Below, piece by piece: positions 54,915 to 64,000 of a stretch of DNA of 64,000 bases. The notes under the pieces are model-generated. The model made no database searches. It was not told where the DNA came from and saw nothing but the letters and a program-made list of their open reading frames with translations. The stretch is from Kiritimatiellia bacterium (GTDB lineage: Bacteria; Verrucomicrobiota; Kiritimatiellia; CAIVKH01), in the NCBI GenBank assembly GCA_027493775.1, contig JAOSKE010000001.1, forward strand, positions 991,651 through 1,055,650, written 5' to 3'. The position numbers and the translations under genes are program-made. Each line of letters opens with the position of its first letter. Within the stretch, counting starts at the first letter, position 1.

Positions 54915-55818
54915 TCACCCTAAACCTGAAGGGTCTTGTATGCTATGGAGGGACGCCCCCTTGTCAATACGTTTGACCAGTCCGGTCAACACCTTCCCCG
55001 GCCCACACTCCAAATATTCGGTCACGCCCTGCGCCTTCATCCACTCGATTCCCTCGTACCATCGAACGGAGGAATAGACCTGCTCCACCATCAAACGGCG
55101 AATTTCATCGGGATTTCCGTGCGGTTTAGCCGATACATTGGAAACGACGGGAAAGGCCGTGGGCTTAAAATCAATTCGGCCCAGTTCCACTTCCAGCTTC
55201 GCGGCAGCGGGTCTCATTAATGTGGAATGGAAGGCCCCGGCGACGTTAAGTCGGATCACGCGGCGGATGCCCAGCTCTCCGGCCAGCTTCTCTGCCTTGT
55301 CCACACCCTCAACCGGACCGCTCAACACCGTCTGCTCGCGCGAGTTCAAATTCGCCTGTTCCAGTCCGGACTCGGCGCAAATTTTTTTCGATCTGCTCCG
55401 CCGTCGCGTTCAAGACGGTCAACATCCCGCCCGGACGTTCGTTGCAGGCTTCGGTCATGAACCGGCCGCGCGCTTCGAGAATTTTCAGCGTTTCCTCGTA
55501 GGAAACCACGCCCGCCAGATGCAGCGCCGTCCACTCGCCGGAGCTCAGGCCAGCCGCGCAATCAAACGTCCAATCCGAGTATCGCTCTTTCCACGCAGTC
55601 CATGCGGCGACGCTGTGCACAAAAATTGCGGGCTGCGCGTGCGCGGAAATCGTCAGTTTTTCGATTGGGCCATTGAAGCAAATTTCGGCGAGATCGTAAC
55701 CCAAGACTGCCGATGCGCGATCAAACAGCTCCCGGCATGCGGGATTGCTCTCCGCCAATTCGCGGCCCATTCCAACTGCCTGCGCACCCTGTCCGGGAAA
55801 TAAAATTGCACGACTCAT
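54915..55818 (-). CDS. fabD: Malonyl-CoA--ACP transacylase (frameshifted)
   Basis: About 301 residues after correction; ATG 55818 follows GGAGGAA. Motifs are ILFPGQGAQAVGMGREL, the nucleophile elbow AAGLSSGEWTAL (family usually GHSLGE, so Leu replaces His), the catalytic His in VAGAFHSTLM, and YLECGPGKVLTGLVKRI. The frame breaks in a seven-T run at 55382-55388; six restores EKICAESGLEQANLNSREQ. It loads malonyl units on ACP. Confidence 0.93.
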
Positions 55819-55873
55819 AAGGTTCCTCCAGCGCTCGCGAACAGGCCCAGGACCCGTCCCCGCCTCAAACGGC

Positions 55874-56875
55874 CTACCACTCCAGCACGGTCGCGCCCCA
55901 GGTGAATCCGCCGCCGAACGCAATCAACAACACGCGATCACCGCGCTGAATCCGGCCCACGCGAACGGCCTCGTCCAGGGCAAGTATAATGGACGCTGCG
56001 GAAGTGTTGCCATAGCGATCAAGGTTCACAAAGTATTTATCCGTCCCACCGCCCAGCCGCTCGCCGATCGCATTGACGATGCGGAGGTTCGCCTGATGCG
56101 GGATGATCAACTTCATATCATCCACCGTCAGACCCGCCTTATCCAGAGCCTTGCGCGCGACATCGGTCATGCACGTCACCGCGTGTTTGAACACGTCGCG
56201 ACCATTCATCTTCATGTAGTGCATTCCACCCGCAATGGTCTCTGGTGTCGCCGGATTACGACTTCCGCCACCGGGCAATTTCAGCAGGTCGTGCAGCCGT
56301 CCGTCCGAGCGCATTACGGAAGCAAGAAGACCATTCTTTCCATCCGATGCGCGAATCACGGCAGCTCCCGCTCCGTCGCCAAACAGCACGCAGAGCGAAC
56401 GATCTTTCCAATCCGTGATGCAGGAAATTTTTTCTGCGCCGAGGAGCAAAATCGTACGCGCCGCACCGGTCGCAATATATTGGCGGCAGAGATCGAGGCC
56501 ATAGACAAAACCTGAACAAGCGGCCTCAATATCAAAACAAAAGGCGTTCTTCGCACCGATGTTCGCCTGCACGAAGCACGCCGTATTCGGGAAACCCATG
56601 TCCGGCGTGATCGTCGCGAAAATAATCATGTCCAGCTCTTCGGCCGTAACCCCCGCGTTCGCCAGCGCACGCTTCGCCGCTTCCGTGCCCATATCGGAGG
56701 TGGCCTCATCCGGACGCGCAATCCGGCGCTCACGAATACCGGTACGAGTGAGAATCCACTCATCGGAAGTTTCCACCATTTTTTCGAGGTCGGCATTCGT
56801 CAACACGCGCTCCGGCACATACGAGCCGGTTGCAACGATGGCCGCGCGGGGAAGGTTTGAAAAAGAATCATTCAT
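55874..56875 (-). CDS. fabH: Beta-ketoacyl-ACP synthase III
   Basis: 333 residues. The Cys-His-Asn triad lies in EAACSGFVYGL, IIPHQANLRI and RYGNTSAASI. It starts fatty-acid synthesis by condensing acetyl-CoA with malonyl-ACP. Its ATG overlaps the plsX stop by four bases (ATGA), so the two are coupled. Confidence 0.96.
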   Translation of the reverse strand: MNDSFSNLPRAAIVATGSYVPERVLTNADLEKMVETSDEWILTRTGIRERRIARPDEATSDMGTEAAKRALANAGVTAEELDMIIFATITPDMGFPNTACFVQANIGAKNAFCFDIEAACSGFVYGLDLCRQYIATGAARTILLLGAEKISCITDWKDRSLCVLFGDGAGAAVIRASDGKNGLLASVMRSDGRLHDLLKLPGGGSRNPATPETIAGGMHYMKMNGRDVFKHAVTCMTDVARKALDKAGLTVDDMKLIIPHQANLRIVNAIGERLGGGTDKYFVNLDRYGNTSAASIILALDEAVRVGRIQRGDRVLLIAFGGGFTWGATVLEW

Positions 56876-57900
56876 GATGCGGAAACTGAAGCGCGGCGCC
56901 GCGCCTCCACCTTATTTAGTTCAGCCACAATTAAATGGTTTATATCCTGCTTTAGCGCCGTGGCGGAAGAGCGGATACCATTGAACACCGCCATTGCATT
57001 GGATGAACCGTGCCCAATAATACTTACGCCGCGCACCCCCAGCAACGGTGCGCCGCCGTATTGCGACGGATCAAGCTTCGCCTTCAGGCTTCTCACTGCG
57101 CCTTTCAAGCAAATCGCGCCCATGATGCGGAGCGGATTGGCTAAAAATTCGCGTTTGAGCCAAATCCCGATTGCGCGCGCGACGCTCTCGCTGGTTTTCA
57201 GCACCACATTGCCTACAAATCCATCGCACACCACGACATCCACTTCCCCCTCGAACAAATCGTGCCCTTCGATGTTACCAGCAAAATTCAGGCCCGAAGC
57301 CTCCATCAATCCGAACGCCTCCTTCGTCGTCGCATTCCCCTTCGCATCTTCTTCGCCGATACTCATCAGGCCGACGCACGGATTCGTCACGCCCAAAACT
57401 TCGCGGGAATAGACCATGCCCATCACGGCAAATTGCAGGAGCATCTCCGGCGAACAGTCCGTATTGGCGCCCGCATCAAGTAGCACAAACGGCTTCACCG
57501 GCGACGGGAACACAGCGGCGATGGCTGGCCGCTGAATGCCATCCAACGTGCGAAGTTTCAATTGGCTCGACGCCACCTGTGCGCCCGTGCTGCCTGCGGA
57601 AAAAACGGCATCGGCTTGTCCCTCTTTAACGAGGTCCACCGCGCGGTTGATGGAAGAATCTTTTTTGCGGCGTACCGCCGTCGCCGGGCTTTCGCCCATT
57701 GCGATCACTTCGGTACAGTGATGTATTGAGATTTTGGGCGACACCTCGCCGAATCGGGCCAATTCAGCCTTCAGGCGCGGCTCATCGCCAACCAGAATCA
57801 AGCTACTGATTGTGTCGAGTTCTCTCGCTGCCCGCACTGATCCTTCGACCAGTGCAACCGGCGCGAAATCGCCACCCATCGCATCAACTGCTATGCGCAT
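56872..57900 (-). CDS. plsX: Phosphate acyltransferase PlsX
   Basis: 342 residues from ATG 57900 (MRIAVDAMGGDFAP); a TTG 15 bases earlier is possible. Conserved blocks include VFSAGSTGAQVAS, RPAIAAVFPS, LLDAGAN, GLMSIGEEDAKGN and DVVVCDGFVGNVVLKTSE. It makes acyl-phosphate from acyl-ACP for phospholipid synthesis. rpmF-plsX-fabH order is widespread in bacteria. Confidence 0.95.
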   Translation of the reverse strand: MRIAVDAMGGDFAPVALVEGSVRAARELDTISSLILVGDEPRLKAELARFGEVSPKISIHHCTEVIAMGESPATAVRRKKDSSINRAVDLVKEGQADAVFSAGSTGAQVASSQLKLRTLDGIQRPAIAAVFPSPVKPFVLLDAGANTDCSPEMLLQFAVMGMVYSREVLGVTNPCVGLMSIGEEDAKGNATTKEAFGLMEASGLNFAGNIEGHDLFEGEVDVVVCDGFVGNVVLKTSESVARAIGIWLKREFLANPLRIMGAICLKGAVRSLKAKLDPSQYGGAPLLGVRGVSIIGHGSSNAMAVFNGIRSSATALKQDINHLIVAELNKVEARRRASVSAS

Positions 57901-57938
57901 AGCATTAATCAACACCCGCGTTGCGGCGTGTCAACGCG

Positions 57939-58124
57939 CTACTCGTCCGTGGAAATAATCACGACCTGACGGCCGCGGTACATCCCTGTTGTGGGGTCCA
58001 CGCGATGCGGCTGATGCCACGACCCGGTCTTCGGGTCACGCGAAGAGCCTGCCATCGGCTTGCGGTGCGAAGCCTGCCGCTGACGGCGCTTCTTTTTTGA
58101 CGTTTTTCTATGTGGGACAGCCAT
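57939..58124 (-). CDS. rpmF: 50S ribosomal protein L32
   Basis: 61 residues, MAVPHRKTSKKKRRQRQASH is the standard N-terminus of bL32. No zinc-ribbon cysteines are present (C-minus form). It follows the DUF177 gene, its usual neighbour. Confidence 0.96.
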   Translation of the reverse strand: MAVPHRKTSKKKRRQRQASHRKPMAGSSRDPKTGSWHQPHRVDPTTGMYRGRQVVIISTDE

Positions 58125-58163
58125 CTTCCACTCCTACTACTCCGAGCCGGCTCCTCCGCCGAC

Positions 58164-58625
58164 TCAATTCAGTTTCACATCATCCAGTGCGCTCCAACGG
58201 TAATCGTCGGGCGGCTGGCACTTGCAGGGCGCAAGATTCAAATTGGCGCCACACTGTGGACACAACCCTTTGCATTCCGGCGAACAGACCGGAAAGTGCG
58301 GGACCTGCAAGAGAATTTCTTCTCGAATATCGGGCGTAACATCCACCACCTCGGTGGCGTCCGAAATTTCGTAAGCGCGTAAGAATGAATTTTCTGCGAC
58401 GCTTGTCGAGAAAAATTCCGCGCATCGTCCACATTGGAGAGTCATATCCGCCCGCACCTCCCCATTCAGCACAAGCTGGCCGGAGGCCCGCTGCGCAAAA
58501 AGGTGGTACCGAATCGGATTGGACGACTTGATCGCCGGGTCTTCGCCCACGCCCAAGATTTCCGGCGATTCTTCCCCGTCAAACCATTCCCCATCGGGGC
58601 GTAATTTGAATAATTCAATAATCAT
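58164..58625 (-). CDS. DUF177/YceD-family protein
   Basis: 153 residues. CGRCAEFFSTSV and CSPECKGLCPQCGANLN (four cysteines) are typical of the DUF177 family encoded upstream of rpmF in most bacteria and thought to link to 23S rRNA or ribosome assembly. Family function is not firmly established. Confidence 0.88.
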   Translation of the reverse strand: MIIELFKLRPDGEWFDGEESPEILGVGEDPAIKSSNPIRYHLFAQRASGQLVLNGEVRADMTLQCGRCAEFFSTSVAENSFLRAYEISDATEVVDVTPDIREEILLQVPHFPVCSPECKGLCPQCGANLNLAPCKCQPPDDYRWSALDDVKLN

Positions 58626-58655
58626 GAAAAATCATCCGTCAGTCACGCGTCGCAC

Positions 58656-59137
58656 TTAGCGGCGCAATTTACGATTCAAAGCAATCTGCACGACTTTCGG
58701 CACCAACGTCGCCGTGTCGCCACCCAGCTCCGCCACCTCGCGCACCATCGTCGAGCTAATGTAGCTGTGCGATTCCGAGGTCATCAGGAAGACCGTCTCA
58801 ATATCTGGCGCAATTTTTCGGTTTGTCAATGCCATCTGAAACTCGTACTCAAAATCAGTGAACGCCCGCAACCCCCGCACCACCGTCCTGCTGCCACGCG
58901 CACGGACGTAATCCATCAACAAACCGGAAAATGGCTCAGCGGTGACGTTCTTCAACCCGCGCGTCGAGGAGCGAACCAGACGCAGCCGATCCTCAATCGT
59001 GAACCATGTCTGCTTCTTCCCCCCTCGGCCACTGCAACCACGAGCTGATCAAAGACCTTCGCTGCGCGGCGGATCACGTCCAAGTGACCCAGCGTCGGCG
59101 GATCAAAAGTTCCCGGATAAATTGCAATACGTTTCAT
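58656..59137 (-). CDS. coaD: Phosphopantetheine adenylyltransferase (frameshifted)
   Basis: About 160 residues after correction. [19 protein letters not shown] carries the HxGH-type motif; later parts are [18 protein letters not shown] and the switch [13 protein letters not shown]. The frame breaks in the six-C run 59019-59024; a seventh base restores [19 protein letters not shown]. CoaD makes dephospho-CoA. Its start lies just after the restored end of rsmD. Confidence 0.93.
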
Positions 59138-59140
59138 ATC

Positions 59141-59686
59141 ACCCTTGCGCCTCTCGCTGCCACATACACACCCGCGAATCACCGTACGTCCGATCCCATA
59201 TCCGGGCTCCAACCCGGTGACTCGAACGGCACCTCTTCAACCCCCATCTCAAAGACAACTAGACCACTGGGCGCGACGATAGAACCCGCCATCAACAGGG
59301 GCAAGGTCTTTTCCTGCAACCCCTTTGCATAAGGTGGGTCGGCAAAGACGATGTCGAACGCAGTGGAAATCCCGATCCGGCCCAAAAATGCGGTTGCATC
59401 GGACTTCACAACACGGCCCGCTTTGGGGCACAATTCCTGCACAGCCTTCTGCAATTGCGCTGCGGCACGGGGATTCGACTCCACCCAAACAACCGATGCC
59501 GCGCCCCGACTTGCCGACTCTAGGCCCAACGACCCCGTCCCGGCGTACAAGTCCAACACACGTGCGCCAACAATGGCCACGCCCAGCGCGGAAAAAAATC
59601 GCCTGGCGCACCTTGTCCTGCGTCGGCCGCATCGTACCCACCGCCCGAAGCTGTCGCCCGCCCAACTCTCCTCCAGTAATACGCAT
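59141..59686 (-). CDS. rsmD: 16S rRNA (guanine(966)-N(2))-methyltransferase (two frameshifts)
   Basis: About 181 residues after correction. [13 protein letters not shown] and [13 protein letters not shown] form the N-terminus, [15 protein letters not shown] binds SAM, and FADPPYAKG is the catalytic DPPY motif. A seven-A run at 59592-59598 should have six ([19 protein letters not shown]). A second shift near 59205-59225 hides the normal end, which reads [12 protein letters not shown] in another frame and stops at 59141-59143. rsmD-coaD is a common pair. Confidence 0.9.
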
Positions 59687-59851
59687 CGCCCCTACTCTAT
59701 CCCCGCAAGCCATCAAGTTGCCAAGTCCTTAACTTCTTTTGAATAGAATTCACCCCGCAGCGTCTATCTTTTCAGCAACCGCGCCTGCGCTTGCGTTCGA
59801 TGAGGCGAGTGGTTAGAAATAGAGGTCGTTACAACATTGAGGAGCACGATT

Positions 59852-60463
59852 ATGAAATCATTTTGGGTTGTCCTTGGAGCCGGCGCCTTGATTATGGGGA
59901 GCAGCGGCTGCGCGGCGTTCCGCGCAAACGTCAGTGATGTGAATGTCGAGCAAGGCAGCCACATGCGCGCCGAGTTCGATTTTCGCGACCTGAAATCCAT
60001 CTCTGCCGATGTGGTGGATCAGCTTCTCACCAGCGGCTTCATTGCCGGTCAGCCGCAAGAGCCGACCATGGCAATCAAAGGCATCGAAAACCGCACGAGC
60101 GAATATCTCGACACCAAGGCGATCACCGACACGATGCGCACCAAGCTCATCAACTCCGGCAAAGTCCAATTCGTCAACGTCGAGCGCCGCGCCGACCTCG
60201 CGAATGAGCAGGGCTATCAGGCGGAAAATGTCACGCCCGGAACCGGCGTTGAAATCGGGCAACAAGCCGCAGCGCAGTATATGCTCACCGGCTCCATCGT
60301 GGAGATGAAGCAAAACACGCCCCGCCAAGTGCGCGTCAGCAAAACGACGCAGCGCTTCTACCAGCTCACGATGGAAGTGACCGACCTCAAGAGCGGCCTG
60401 ATCAAGTGGACGACTCAAACCGAGTTCGCCCGCGCGGAACGCCAGCCTCTGATCGGATGGTAA
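59852..60463 (+). CDS. LpoB-like penicillin-binding-protein activator lipoprotein
   Basis: 203 residues from the ATG at 59852 (GAGGAG upstream). Signal peptide with lipobox LIMGSSGC; the mature part has IKGIENRTSEYLDTKAITDTMRTKLINSGKVQFVN, AAAQYMLTGSIVEMKQ and YQLTMEVTDLKSGLIKWT, which match the LpoB/COG3417 fold. LpoB-type proteins reach from the outer membrane to activate PBP1B in E. coli; here the role is inferred from family. It is followed one base after its stop by another lipoprotein gene. Confidence 0.78.
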   Translation: MKSFWVVLGAGALIMGSSGCAAFRANVSDVNVEQGSHMRAEFDFRDLKSISADVVDQLLTSGFIAGQPQEPTMAIKGIENRTSEYLDTKAITDTMRTKLINSGKVQFVNVERRADLANEQGYQAENVTPGTGVEIGQQAAAQYMLTGSIVEMKQNTPRQVRVSKTTQRFYQLTMEVTDLKSGLIKWTTQTEFARAERQPLIGW

Positions 60464-60464
60464 T

Positions 60465-61613
60465 ATGAAAAAGCGCGCCGCCGCCCGTATATTGGCAGGC
60501 GGGCTGGTCGCCGTCGCGCTGACGGTCCTTGCCGGATGCGCGACACAGGCGCTGAACACCGCCCGGCGTGAGTTCTACCAAGGTCGCTTTGGCGACGCGA
60601 ACACCACGCTGGAACGGAAAATCCCGAAAAAGGATCGTGTTCTATTCCTGATGGAACGTGGCACGATCCGCCTCTTCGGCGGCGAATACGAACAAAGTGC
60701 GCGCGACTACATCGAGGCCAACGACCGCCTCGTCGAACTCGAAACCTACAGCCTCTCCAAAGGCGGCGCATCTCTCGTCGTCAACGATAGCGTACAGGAC
60801 TTTCGCGGCTTCCCTTACGAACGCACCTTGCTCCATGCGTTCACCGCAAAAAATCACCTCGCGCTCGGTCATTGGGAAAATGCCGCAGTCGAAGCGCGAC
60901 GCCTCATCGAGTCCCTCACCCCAGAAAAGCGCGGGGACTATCCGGACGATGCATACTCCCACTATTTCGCCGGATTCGCGCTCGAACTCATCGGCGATAC
61001 CTCCAACGCGCGGCTCCAATATCAAAAAGCGGCGGAACTCGCGCCCGATGTTAACATAAACCCCGACACGGGCCGATTCGGAAAAGGAAACACCGCCAGT
61101 CCGGAAAACGAACTCGTCGTCTTCGTGCTGATGGGCAAGGCGCCGCGAACAGACAACATCTCACTCTCCAACCTGGGCCGTTATGCCGAAATCTATGCGG
61201 GCGACAAACTACTCGGGCGCTCGTACGAGTTCACGGACGTTGCCGACCTCTGCTCGACCTCGTTCCAAAAAGACGCAGCGCGGCAGGTGACAAAAACCAT
61301 CGCGCGAATTGCCGCCAAGGAAGCGCTCGCGCAACAGATCGAAAAAGATAACGAGATGCTCGGCGAGCTGACGCGCTTTGTTCTGATCGGACTTCTCGAA
61401 CACCCCGACTATCGCCGATGGGAAACACTTCCCCGTTACCTCCAAGTCGCGCGCGTCCCCTGCCCGCCCGACCTCTCCGAATACACCGTTGTCTTCAAGA
61501 ACCGCACGGGGGCAGAACTTTCGCGTCGCACGGTCGCAACACCTCTCGCAAAACAAGGCTCCACGTTTGTCTCCTTCACCCGCGACATCGTCGAGGCGGC
61601 CGTCTTCCGCTGA
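60465..61613 (+). CDS. COG3014-like lipoprotein with TPR-type helices
   Basis: 382 residues. Signal peptide with lipobox LTVLAGC. Mature part has helical repeats (EYEQSARDYIEANDRLVELE, GHWENAAVEARRLIESL, HYFAGFALELIGDTSNARLQYQKAAELAP) and a beta-rich C-terminal half with NELVVFVLMGKAPR and ADLCSTSFQ. Such proteins commonly sit beside LpoB-like genes in Gram-negative bacteria, which supports a joint envelope role. Function is not established. Confidence 0.7.
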   Translation: MKKRAAARILAGGLVAVALTVLAGCATQALNTARREFYQGRFGDANTTLERKIPKKDRVLFLMERGTIRLFGGEYEQSARDYIEANDRLVELETYSLSKGGASLVVNDSVQDFRGFPYERTLLHAFTAKNHLALGHWENAAVEARRLIESLTPEKRGDYPDDAYSHYFAGFALELIGDTSNARLQYQKAAELAPDVNINPDTGRFGKGNTASPENELVVFVLMGKAPRTDNISLSNLGRYAEIYAGDKLLGRSYEFTDVADLCSTSFQKDAARQVTKTIARIAAKEALAQQIEKDNEMLGELTRFVLIGLLEHPDYRRWETLPRYLQVARVPCPPDLSEYTVVFKNRTGAELSRRTVATPLAKQGSTFVSFTRDIVEAAVFR

Positions 61614-61668
61614 GCAACCGGCAATTCACACGCTGCTCCTGCTGGAATCACGCGACGCGCTGCGCTAA

Positions 61669-63888
<2,220 letters not shown>

Positions 63889-63905
63889 GGGCATTCACTT
63901 CCTCG

Positions 63906-63940
63906 CCCCATCGCGCTCGGCAGCGCTTGCGCCGATGGGG
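63906..63940. terminator. Hairpin between convergent genes
   Basis: CCCCATCG (63906-63913) pairs with CGATGGGG (63933-63940) 18 bases past the ligA stop. No T-tract on either strand, so termination is only a guess. Confidence 0.35.
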
Positions 63941-63951
63941 AAAGGCTATGC

Positions 63952-64000
63952 TCAAGTTTCCGGTTCGGAATCGCTAATTCTCTCGAGGGCCTCGACATCT
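63952..64000 (-). CDS. Possible C-terminus of a gene running in from the right edge
   Basis: The minus strand is open from the edge and ends at TGA 63954-63952, reading DVEALERISDSEPET. Composition fits a soluble C-terminus and the position, convergent to ligA, is plausible. Too short to identify. Confidence 0.35.
   Translation of the reverse strand, partial: DVEALERISDSEPET

Noticed and set aside
59718..59749. TTGCCA ... TAGAAT promoter for the LpoB-like gene
   Set aside because: Spacing is 20 bases, too long for a convincing sigma70 promoter.

Overview
The window reads as a chromosomal segment of a Gram-negative bacterium of the PVC superphylum, most likely the Kiritimatiellota / Verrucomicrobiota / Lentisphaerota side. 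Reasons: large secreted glycan-active proteins with a verrucomicrobial-type DxNxDGxxDxW calcium-binding-like segment, outer-membrane proteins (TolC, a TorF-like barrel, lipoproteins), an NfeD/FloA cluster, a Rhs/YD-repeat locus with exchangeable C-termini, and coding GC near 57 percent. This placement is inference.

Layout. 1-4.5 kb: edge of an unidentified gene, an outer-membrane barrel protein with a clear terminator, purF, a membrane protein and a lytic transglycosylase. 4.7-13.6 kb (minus strand): a starch/alpha-glucan locus of two paralogous CBM20-esterases and a 1727-residue multimodular alpha-amylase whose upstream region carries a good promoter and LacI-type palindromes. 13.8-20.9 kb: mixed genes (peptidase-DUF2237 fusion, polytopic membrane protein, ferredoxin-NADP reductase-like flavoprotein, MarR-TolC pair, PepSY-like protein) and a folate pair, folB plus a pteridine-reductase-type SDR. 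21.0-25.9 kb: tightly overlapping nfeD - short nfeD - bactofilin-like membrane protein - floA - proline-rich membrane protein. 26.3-28.4 kb: an IS1182-type insertion sequence with an AbrB-like passenger. 28.4-40.0 kb: an accessory island with a Rhs gene, two extra Rhs C-terminal cassettes, three candidate immunity proteins, a primase/tyrosine-recombinase/XRE mobile module, a hairpin-dense noncoding stretch and a poly-G/poly-C junction. 40.1-59.7 kb (minus strand): lplA, acs, then two large housekeeping clusters: rsmD-coaD-DUF177-rpmF-plsX-fabH-fabD-fabG-acpP-fabF (ribosome/CoA/phospholipid and fatty-acid synthesis) and DHH-mreBCD-mrdA-rodA-rng-nadD-rsfS (cell shape, RNA processing, NAD). 59.8-63.9 kb: LpoB-like and COG3014-like lipoproteins and ligA.

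Data quality strongly affects the reading. At least fourteen genes, including essential ones (purF, fabD, rodA, coaD, ligA), are broken by one-base gains or losses, mostly inside mononucleotide runs and in both directions; removing or restoring one base recovers the full family product. I treat these as sequencing or consensus errors and annotate each such gene over its full span. The 15-C tract in the short nfeD and the poly-G/poly-C block near 35.9 kb probably belong to the same problem.

How the genes work together: the amylase and esterases would degrade starch outside the cell. The FabD/H/G/F-ACP-PlsX cluster feeds membrane lipid synthesis while MreBCD-PBP2-RodA, the lytic transglycosylase and LpoB-like protein handle the wall. 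NfeD/FloA with a bactofilin-like partner suggests a membrane-domain module. The Rhs island looks like an actively rearranging polymorphic-toxin locus. No tRNA, rRNA or CRISPR array was recognised.
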